Source: a virus
Virus record (IMG/VR): IMGVR_UViG_3300009163_000140
Location: 1 to 28,057 of that record
DNA length: 28,057 nt
Direction: 5' to 3' (one strand)
The notes under the pieces are model-generated. The model saw only the letters and a program-made list of their open reading frames with translations. It did not search any database and was not told the origin of the DNA. Of this stretch, positions 7,801 through 19,800 are shown piece after piece. Position 1 is the first letter of the stretch. The number at the start of each line of letters is the position of its first letter. Position numbers and translations under genes: made by a program.

Positions 7801-10800
7801 TTCTGATTCAGGGGTAAGTTCAACCGTTACTACATTGTATCCCACATGTTGATATTCTACTGCTGGCCAATTAGTACCCGGACGAGTAGCTACGGTTAAC
7901 ATTATATTATCAGTAACTACCCCAGGAACTAATTCTTCAGGACCATATCCATATGAGAATTCAGCACCCTGCACATTGTAAACTGTAGGATCTACTATTA
8001 ACACTGAACTATTAGTCCATGATGCACCGTTGTTGTCACTGGTGATAATAGTATTATTGTCTCCTACTGCTATCCAAACACCATCATCTGCATTATAATT
8101 AATACCGAGTAAATTTTCAGTTACACCTGACGCAACTGATGTCCATGCATAACCTGTTGTAGAAGTTTTTATTGTTCCTACATTACCTACTGCTATAAAT
8201 TTACCGTTAGCATAATGTACATCATTAAGATCCTGTGTTCTAGGATATAGATACATATATGTAGTAGTAGTTGGATCGACTGAAGTTAGAGTGATAGGTG
8301 ATCCACCTAATGTTGTACTAACTTGTACCTGAGTTAATGATGGTATACTAACAATATAATAAGTTGTAGATGAAGAAATAACGTTAAATGATTCAGTAAA
8401 TCTTACTATATCATTTACATTAAATCCTGCAGTCGCAGCCACATTCAATATATTACTAGAGGAGTTTACACTGGTAATAGTTGTTTCATTAATACCAAAC
8501 CAAGAATCACCGTTCTGAGAAGTGTATATGACCCCATCTTCACCCACAGCAATAAAAATATTAGTGTCATATGTAATACCATAAAAACCTTTATTAGTTA
8601 CCGGAGTAGCCTGATTCCAGTTTATACTATCATATGAGGTATATACTAGGTTAATATCTCTAATTGTTTGTAAACCAGTAGAATAATCAATAAATTGACC
8701 TTTACCAACTGCAATATACGGAGCACTTAGCGTAATAGTTGATCCGAATACTGAGTATAATTCGTTTGTTAATCCATTAGTAAACTTAAATCTTTCTCTC
8801 CATAATACACCATTGGTACTTGTGTTAATATTTTGACCAACTGCTACATAGACCCCATTAAAGTAATTGATAGAATTTAATATTAACTGTCCATCAGAAA
8901 TTGGTTTTGCAGTAACTTCACCTAAACCAATATAATTTTCTGAAGCTGTCCATTCAACGCCATCTTCACTTAGTAATATTGGAGTAGCCGGATTATTAGT
9001 AGTGATTAAATATTTTTCATTAACATAGGTTAAATCAGTGGTTGTTAGGTTAGAATTAGCTAATTTATTAAATGCCCAATCATCGCCGGTTGTACTGTAT
9101 AATATAGTAGAATACGAAGAAGTATCTGCTACTACAAAATAGTTAGTACCATTCCAAACTACAGATTTAGATTGCACTTCAGTAGGATAGAAAGGCTGAT
9201 CTTGTAAATAAGTATCAATTTCAAACTGTTGATCAGGTGCAAATGCATTGCCTAAATATGTGCTATTAGGATATATTATACCATCTACTAATTGAGTAAG
9301 GTCTACCCCAGGCATGTTTATAGTAGGCTGATAATATCCAATGATTCTGTCTAATGCATTTAATCTGCGATCACCACTAGTTAACAGTTCCCACTTACCA
9401 AAAATAAATTCTTGATCACTATTACTCACAACACAAACATATACACGGTTATTATACTTAACTATACTTTGACTAAAGACAAAGGGCTCAGGTAATAAAG
9501 CAAAATCTCCAACCTTAGCCATAGTAAAGTCTTGAAGTGAAGTAGTAACTGTTAGGTTAAATACTGAACCATTTGGAGTTTCACTTACTTGAAGTGTAGT
9601 AGGTGTGAAATTTACATTGTCTAAGATATAATAAGTTTGTCCTACTACCAATCCGCCAACTACTGTTCCTGTAAATACAATCGGATCATTAACTGAGAAC
9701 TCACTGGTGTCATCTACTGTTATAATATCAGTGCTTAAATTAGTAGCAGTAACAGTTGTTGTAACTATTCCTGTATAAGAGAATCCAATACCACTTACTG
9801 GCACGGTCAATAATGGATTTGAATATACGGCAAACTCGTTTAGTGATATAACTTTTAAGTAATAATTTTCTGTTGCACCGGGAGGGGTACCATAACAAAT
9901 CACACTTGTGATTTCTCCTGTGCTATTGACTGACTCAACTGTTAATGTTAAATCATTCAATGTAGTAGCACCGCCCATATCTGTTCCCACTATAGTAATA
10001 GTATTATTAACAGCATATCCTAACCCTGGATCAGTTATTATAACTCGGTATCCTCCCAAAATATAACTTACATCAAATACAGGAGTAGTCAATATAGTTT
10101 GATTGATGGTTATTGTATCAGTCACAATGACAATATTAGTACCTGAACCGCTAGCGGTAGTGTCAATAGGTGATCCGCTAGGTAAATATGCTACTTCAAA
10201 AGTAGTGCCAGATGAATTTACTACATAATATGTAGTGTCTTCTAATAGTCCTGTAGGTAATGCTCCAGTACTTCTGAATTCAACTTTTGTACCATCAGCA
10301 GGCGCTACAGCTACAGTAATTACAGCCGGGCTTGCAACTGAAATTGATGCAGCCTGTTGTGAATCACCTGTTGGTTCAACCGACCCACTAAGTGTTGTAG
10401 ATACTTGGATATATGGTTCCCCCACACCATTCATTGTGCCATTACTATTTTGTAGAGTTTTTACCGTCCCATTTATAGACTCAGAAATTTTGAAATGTGT
10501 CCCATCAACTATAGTATGTACATAGTACTCAACATTAATTTGAATACCACCTAAACCCACTCCATTGAATACGATAGGCATATCAACATATAATGATTCT
10601 GTAGTATCACATGTTATTTCATTTGTTGATGATGAAGTTGAAGTACATTCAATTTCTATAGTGCCAGTATCAATTACATAATAGGTTGTTCCAGTTGTTA
10701 ATGATCCAATATCCTGAGATATCTCTAATGGCATATTAATGTATATGTCAGTCAATCCGCCACTTAAAGTAGTCAACGCAATAATATCAGGTGTACCTAT

Positions 10801-13800
10801 TACTGCGCCGATCGTTCTATCTATTAATGCCCCGTCTGTGCCTGTTAATCCAACATATTGTTCAGAAGTTTGATATAGAGTGAATCTTTGACCATTTACT
10901 TGACCTGGGCTCACTGGTAAATTAATATTAATAATCATATCATTGCCAGTATCGTCAGATAACTGAACCACATTTTTCTGACTAGTTAACAATGCGCTAG
11001 TAGTTGTAGATGCAGCTACAGTGGATAAATTTAGTGAAGCCCCGTTAATATTAGAAGATACTTGGAATGTACTAGCATTCACGATGTTTGAAATATAGTA
11101 GGTTGTTCCTGATACTAATCCACCAAACGAAGTAGACTCTGCTCCAGCAATTACCATGGTATTAAAAATTACCGGTTCGTTAATTGACAGTACTGAAGTA
11201 TCATCGCTAGTAGTAATATAATCAGATGATCCATCTGTAGAAACAATGTTTAATGTTGTTGGGTTCTGTTCTTCGGACATTGTAAATGTCTGATTGTCTA
11301 CAACGGTTGTTATATAATATACTTGATTTTCTACTACACCATCTAACATTGTTCCTGTAAAAAATACAGGCAAGTTAATATAAAATCCAATAGTACCACC
11401 AGTACCAGTTGGATTCAATGGTATGGTAAGTGTATTTGTATCTGCATGAGTAGCAGTGACATTTGTAATACCCGGATATATTACTGATAATATTGCAGTA
11501 TCAGTTACTTCACCTACAAAACATTCTAGCCCTGCAACACTAACAGTTCCGTCTGATAGAGCTTTAATAGGACTGCCAGTGCTATTTTCTGATATTGTAA
11601 AATTAGTATCATCAATTATGCTGTTTACATAATATACAGTACCGTTTACTAATCCTCCCACTACAGCACCATTAAATTTAATTGGCATGCCAATATAAAA
11701 ACCAATTGTAGAACCTGATGCGTTTACATCCGATGGATTGTTACTGAAAGTAGTTAAAGTAATTGAATCATCTGATGCTTGTGTACTTGCTACTTGACGA
11801 ATCAATGACGAATAAGTTACTACTCTGTCATTTCTGACATCTTCAATTTCAAAAGCTACTCCTTGAGCACTAGCTAAAATAGAACTTATTAGTGGTTGAG
11901 TGCTTTGTAATTTAATTGATGAACTTGATACGGCTTCGCTATTGAAGTAATCGCCTGCATAGAACGCTCCGTAGTATGCACCTGCTTGCCAATCTATAAC
12001 CTGTGAATTGTAAGTAGTTCTATCAAATCTTAAAGTAATATTATTTTCTCTTGCTGGAGCAGCAGAAGAAATAGCCGATGCTTTTGCTCCTACGCTTAAT
12101 GATTGGTCCCCTGATCCTGTACTTAATAATTTAACACGGTTAACATCATAAATTGCATCAGTATAATTAGAATATAATGCTACAACAACTGTAGGCACTG
12201 TCTCTAATAAATTAACATAATACCATTGATTACTTTCTAATCCACCGATTTGAGTTCCACCGGGAGCAACGTTATACTGCACTAAATCTCCAGTTTGTAA
12301 TAACGGCGCATACAATATAATTGTATTATATGTTGTACTTACGGCGCTACCTTCAAAAAAGATTACAGTAGAAGGATCAATGATTATCTTAGGTAATACA
12401 GCATATCCTTGTCCAGGGTTAATTACATCAACACGCAGCACTGAGTCTAAACTCATTACTGCGGTTAGTACAGCAGGTACAGTTGGTGCAGGATATAATG
12501 TAGGATCAATATATGCTACAACTTTAGGAGGTTCAGTATAACCTCTACCACCATCTAATACCAATACCGCAGGGAGATTAATATAAATTAGTTCACCAGG
12601 AATATGATTAGTTATTGGTGTACCGTTAACACCCCTAGTTAAGCCAACTAAAACATTTAGATTTCTATCTACTGAGGAGAATCCAATTTGTTCAGTACCA
12701 ATTTGCACTATACCATTAATTGGAAAGCCTTGTGCATTGTTTACTGACATTTCACCTGAGTTAAGTGCCAAATAAGAAGTCAATGTTGTTATTTGTACAC
12801 CATCTTGACCAGTTAAACTTACGCCGTAATTCTCAAACCAATTAATATATTCAGGTTCTTGCCATATCGGATCAGTTGGTAAATATTGATTAACATCACT
12901 AGGATTACTATACACTAGTTGAGGAGATACCCAACGCTGTATACTTGTATTATACTGTGCGGGCACATCAAAATCAGTTATGTTGCCCTGATAAACATTA
13001 ATACCGGTATATTTAAATAAGAAATCTTTAATGACTACATGATAAGGTTTAACTTCGTTTAAATAACCCTCTAAGAAGTTTTGATTATCACTTTGGAAAA
13101 CTTCAATAGGTAACAATTCTCGTATAGTATGCCCAACATCAACAAATGATGTTTTATTTAACCACGGGAGATAATTTTGAGTTTCAATTGTTTCACTAAC
13201 GATATATTCAAAGAGAAGAATCAATATTCTATTTCTATATATTAATAATTCAGAAGGTAGTTGCTCAGTTAATGCTCTTACTAAGTAACGAGTTTCTTCG
13301 CTAGGATATGAATCGTATGGGGTAGTGTCAAAAAAGTTATCACCAAATCCTATTCTTGCTGAAGCATAATCCCAAAGTGAACTCTTAAATTGTATTGTCC
13401 CGTTAGTAAGTCCTATTCTTATCCATTCACTATTAGTAAATATGTAAGTTTCAGCTAAACCTATACCATTTGTTGCGACGGTTACAATTGTACCTTCTGT
13501 AACACTTAGTGTGGCTAAATCAGAATAGATAGCAACCTGAATTGTAGATTTAGTATTGTCATTATACCTCGGAGCCCACCAATTAATTGTTTCCCAATAA
13601 TTGGTAGTGTCAAAAAACTCACCTGAAGCATATGTAAATGTTGCATCAGAAATTTCAAAAAGTGGATACTGTTTTACTATTTCGTTTAATGTTTCAAAGA
13701 AGTTTTTAACAGCACCTAATCTATTGTAGAAGAAACTTTGTCTGGGTCTAACAAGAACACCAGTCTGCACCGCTAGTGGTAAGAATGGATCAGGTACAAC

Positions 13801-16800
13801 TTGCCCTGAAGTGTCAGTTCCCGATAAACTGTCTAATAATCTAGCATATAATGAGTAAGGTTCTGTTTCACCTAAATATGTATTTGGCAGTCCTGGCAAA
13901 TAGTCATCGGCAAAATTTGCTCTAATTAGATCGTATTGGTTATGAACAACATCAGTACTTGTTCCAGTGCCAAACCCAATATTTAATACTGAGTCGTTTG
14001 CGTTTATGTAATCTCCAGCATTATATAGAGCATATACGCTAGGTAACAACGGGGCAAAGTAACTTATCCCTGAATTTCTTGGATTAGCTATATAGGCAGC
14101 AATGATACTATCTGCTAATGTTTTGCCTAAATTAGGAGATATAATACCTGTATCTCTTACCCAATAGAAATATATCGGAGTTAGAGCACCAGCTGGATTA
14201 ATAATATATTGTATTGAATATTTTGTTGGATCGTAAACAGTACCTGAACCAATATAATTAATAGGTAGTACTTCAGATGTTATCCAAGTATAAACTGCAA
14301 CATCACTATTAGGGAACAATGTGCCCCAATATTTACAGTTATAAGTATTACTGTTTTGGTGATAGTTAACATAACGAATATTAGTTGTGTTAAACCAAAC
14401 TTGACCAACTTGTGTTACGCCCCATACCAAATTACTCGGAACAAGATCCCCATTATTATAAGTAGCAGGATCGGTATTAGCTACATAATCAATATTTTCT
14501 CTGGCTGCACCTAATATCTTACCCTGCAATGGATCAATGTAATCCATGTTAATTAGAGTTTCATTAGTTTGAGCACTAAACAATTGAATGTTCCCAATAC
14601 TAGTAATATCAACTACAGGAGAAGAGCTTCTATAAACAGACCAATCTTTCTGATTTAATGTATTAGTATATGTTATTGCTTGACCGTTACTAGGACTAAA
14701 TCCAGGTGTTCCTATAATTACGGAATAATTATAAAAGTCTAAAGCAGTACCATAGTTTGGTTGTAGACCATATTCTAAATCTTGACTGTTTACGTTTTGA
14801 GCATAAACAAACTTACCACAATTTATTAAAGTCTCATTGTAGTTAGACAAATAATCAAACATGTATACCGCACCTGCATTAGGGAAGGTATCTAACCATG
14901 TAGTGGTATTGTTATCAAACACAGTGTCATTATCTTGATTTTCATCATCTATAAAATCAAAAGTAGTACTGCTAAATCTTGTTCCAACTGGTGCACTAGC
15001 AACAAAGCTACCGTACTCATTAAATTTAACTACAGTACCAAACTGTGTGCGACTATTAGTATGCGGGCATTCTATTGTCTGTGTTTGAGTGAATATGTTT
15101 ATACCTAATTCACCTAGTGTTGCACTATTAGTTGAACTTAATAATATCTTTTCATTTACCTGTGCTAGATTATTATCAACTAATGATAACATTAACTTGC
15201 CATCAATTGCAGTTGCAACAATGTTAGGTATCGCCACTGCATTAATAGCGTTAGCTACAGTAGTTGCATTGCCAATTGGAACAGTGACTAAGAAGCCATT
15301 AATTAATAAATTTCTAGCGCTAGTTACATTGACAGTACTAGTGCCAATTATCATACCGTATTTGCCACCGCCGTTGGTGTAACGATATACCGCACCTTCT
15401 TTAATTTGTGTAACTAATTCATATGGCGCGCCGACAATAATTTCACTTGCATAGATAGTTGTATCTACACTGTTACCAAAATGTACACCAACTTTTGGAG
15501 TATTTTCAGTAGTAAGTGTTTGCATCAATGTAAATTCTTGACCACTTACATTAATAATGTCGCCTGCATTTAATGTACTAGTATATACCAAAGTATTAGA
15601 AATGATAGCATAGTTACTATCGTCTACTAAATTTCCATTTACTGAAACATAAATTGGAGTATTTTGTACTATAGTAGTAACTGTAATTGCAGAAACGGTA
15701 GCAACAGTTACAGCCGCTGTAGCAAATCTACTAGTTTTAATAGTAATATCACTTCCACTAATTGAACGTACATAATATACTTGATCTGAAACAATTTCTG
15801 TTCCTGCTAAGCCTGATCCTGTAAAGATAATAGGATCATTAACAGTAATACCTGATGTACTATTCAATGTTAATAAATTACCAGTGCTATTAGTATCAGT
15901 TAATGTTTTTGATAATGAAGTTGGTGTCCATGCTAAATTAAATATTTGCGGAGTTAATGGGACACTATTAGTTTGTACTTGGATATTTTGTACAGCACGA
16001 TCAAACACATATACATAGCCCCAATTATCTATAGTAACGCTATAATCTTTATTAGGAGTACCAATAATTAAAGTATCACCATAATAGTCTGTCGCTAAAG
16101 AATAACCAAAATTATCTCCTGCTACAGTCAATGACAATGCATCGCCGTCTATAGTTGTTACTTTTTGATATGTACTCTTTGTTGCTGTACCTGTACCAGT
16201 GCCTACCCCAGTGGCTACGAATGCTGTTCCTATATCATCTGATGTAGCACCCACTGTAGTAAAATCAGTAGTGCCCACTGTTGTAATAATATAAGTTTGT
16301 CCTGCAGTAAGATTGGTTACTGGAGTAACAACGTTTGACTTTCTATATACATGTACAGTATTATTATCAACATCAGAAACATAAATCCAATTTGTATTGC
16401 CTGATATTGCTACTGCACTACCCCAATTTGTAACTCCACCTGGTGCGGCAATTGCTGCTTGGTACAAAATTAAATCGTCAGATAAAGTACTACTTTGAAG
16501 TTGGTATATGTAAATTCTCGGGGTAGTTGTAGGTTCAGAAATTACATATATGTCACTATTATGAGAGATAGTAGAACCAAATGAAGTACCTGAAGTTAAC
16601 GTTTGTCCTAAATCATAAGCTTGTGTTAAGTCATTGAATGTATAGCGGTACACAGCACCGGCAGTAGCATCACCTATTAAATATCCTAGTTGGCTACTAG
16701 TGGCTACCGCACTACCAAACGTCACTGAAGAAGATTTAGTGAATTCATTTTGATATTGATAGTTGATACCTTTTCTATAAACAGCCCAACCGCCATCGGT

Positions 16801-19800
16801 GTTTTCATCTACCCATACGGTATTTTTGAAAAATTCTGAATCTAATAATGGCAAATCTATAATGTTACTAGGTTGAGCAACACGCTGTGATTGGAATTTA
16901 AATCCTACCCCTTGACCAGTAATATTAGTAATAGAAGGGTCAATACTTAATGTAATTAATACTCTGTACTGGTCTACAATTACTGTACTGATATAGTACC
17001 CATTCACTGCATCAGAAAAATTAACAATTGCAAAAGGTTCATATCTTGTTAAATTGTGAGGAGTTTTAAATGTAACGGTTGCAGTATCATTTAAGTTGTT
17101 ACTTACATTTAATATTATACCCATTGACTTAGGAGTAAACACTTCCCAACGCTGTAAGTAATTTGCTAACCAAACATAATCACGAACATAAAATTGTGAT
17201 AACAATACTACCAAATTATTACTATCCACTGCTAAAGGAAGCTGTGAATAAAAATAAGATGACATCTTGACATCATTGAAGTTAACATAGCCTGCTGTAG
17301 GATAAACTGTAGATGGCTCTTGTGATGATATAGTAGGTAATATGTTTACTGTGTTTATAGGTCTACCATAATTAAACAATGAGTATATAGGAACTTCTTG
17401 TTGAACACCTTCGTTATATACTCCATTTGTAAGTCCAACTATACTTGGATTTCCAGTCATGTAATTTTGATTAATTTTAAATTGAACAAAATTACTGTTT
17501 AAAACTCCACCAAATTCACCTGACTTAATAGCCCAATTTTCGTAAATGTCATAGTCAATGCCACCTTGAGGAAGATTTGCTCCCTTAAATGCATCGGTTG
17601 CATTTCGTGTTCCTTTATTCTTAATAAAGTTTTTATAAACATTTACCTGTGTAATATCAGTTAAATCAGCAAGTGCTAAATAGTCTCTTGGACGATACCC
17701 GATCAACGAGAAACTTAATAAGTCAGCATCATTTTCTAAATTAGCCTTATTTACATCGTAATACAATGTACTTTCATAACTTCTTGTGCTACTATTAGGT
17801 AACAATCCTTTTTGAATTTCATCGTAATCTGTACGCTTCCATTCTAATTCATCAAATATAAGTTTTGGTTGAACTATTTTTAATGCTACCCAATACTTGT
17901 TTTTGTACAATATTATTTCACCTTTTGTATAGGTAACAGTATTGTTCCATTCTTTAATATTGTCTTGATTATAAATAAATCCTTGAGCATCAACTGTGCC
18001 GTTCCAATCTGCACTCTTAGTACCTCTGACCGTAATACGAGTTTGTCTTAATCCAGTAATTAGGTTATATATTATATCATTGAATAATGTCACATTGTCA
18101 AAAACAATACCATGTTCAAAATTACTGATATTAAATTGTGCATAAGAAATAGTATCACCATCATTTAATGCGGTAGCAGTAAACAATGTTTCTTCACGAA
18201 TAATAGCCAAATCTCTATTCTGAATTGGATATAAATTCTGATTTAAAATAAAATTAGTTTGCTGAATAGTTAATGGTTGTACAATATTACTATCTTTATT
18301 AAATGAAATTGTTCTTGCAGAAGGATTTAATGTTACGATACTACCTTCATCCCAACCAGTCTGCGCCCAATATAAGAACTCGGCAATCATTTGATTCCAG
18401 TTAATTTCTAATTCATTTTCTTGTTGCTCAAAGGTTACCCCTAAGCTTGTTAACCATGCTCCATAGTTAGATAAAAATGTTGCTACTTCCTGCACAGTAC
18501 CAAACACGGTATTATATGGAACAATTACCTCAACATCACTGTGATCCTGTGACACTTTAACATTTAAATTATCTATAGTAATACGGTCATACTTACCATT
18601 ATAATATGGTTTTAATGTTCTGAAATATGTTTGCGTTTGTGAATTACCAAATACTGAAAACCCGTATTGTGTTATTTGTACTATTACCCCGCTATATATT
18701 ACACGGTTAAATGGTTGATTATCATATAATAAAACACTATAACTTTCATCAGGAATTAATAACGATGCGTTTCTACTGTTTGGTGTGCCTTTTTCAACAT
18801 AAAATTTTAGTAAAGCTTTATCGCTAAACCCTGCAAGGCGATACACTAACCGTACATCTAAATTATCTAATAGTGTTGTTATATTAGCGGTAGCATCTAC
18901 TCCTACTTGTTTTTCATAATCAATTATCCAGTTAATATAACTAGTTTTAGCAGTGCCTGAACCATAAATTTCAACGTTGCTTATTACTAAGTGACTTCTG
19001 TTATTAACAAGATATTGTCCAAATTCTTCGCTATATTTGTAATTGTCTAAGTCTACCCCTAGGTTGAAGAATTCAGCAGGCTTAGTTAATGCTAATATAC
19101 GCATTAAATCAAACGGGTATGAACTGCTTCTACGGTAGCTGAATTCAACTGGAGCCTCATCACCAACTTTCCAATCACGTTGGAAAATGTTTGAATTATA
19201 GTTACCAACTATATTTCTTAACGGTGATAATAAATTTCCTTCACTATCTACAGGAATCACTTGCAACAATTCAGGTCTAACCGCAGCAGGAATTACAACT
19301 GGGTTACCATCATTCCAATCTATACCTTCTGATAAATCTGTCCATAATACTAAGTTGTCACTGGTATAGGGTGCAGGACCATATCTAGTTTCCCACCAAC
19401 TTGGCTTATTAACAAATCCTAACATCTCCCATGGACTAGTATTCGGAGTTGAAGTATCGTAATAATATTGATACATACCTCTCCAATATCCTTGGTAGAT
19501 AGATTCTCTATTGATTGCGTTACCACTCTGCCAATAATTGTAAGTAAATTCGTTATTAGTTTGATATATCTGTCTCTTATAATCTAAACGATTTTGTCCT
19601 ACCCAATTTAAAAACCCCGGACTATATATCTCTAACCACTCGTCAAATGAATAATCAGTATCTCTGAAGAAACCAGGCAATACTTCATATTCTTGTACAG
19701 GTACAGCACTACTTAATTTTAAATTATTATAAACACGAGTTTCATATTCTAGTAGAGCCTGATCTCTAAAATCTACCAAAATATTTGTTTCAGGAAAATA

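Noticed and set aside
10235-10525. Plus-strand ORF of 96 codons inside the giant gene, and similar ones at 5015-5200, 7316-7498 and 15089-15382
   Set aside because: Each is opposite FCCH-like or propeller sequence; such openings are expected opposite Thr/Ser/Val-rich codons.
5655-11800. FCCH similarity taken as a ubiquitin-like conjugation system
   Set aside because: Only the beta domain resembles part of E1 enzymes; no adenylation domain, catalytic cysteine context or ubiquitin-like gene is present. It is a common structural fold in surface proteins.
9530-11800. CRISPR array or tandem DNA repeat
   Set aside because: The periodicity is at protein level only, with unit lengths varying and no identical DNA repeats.
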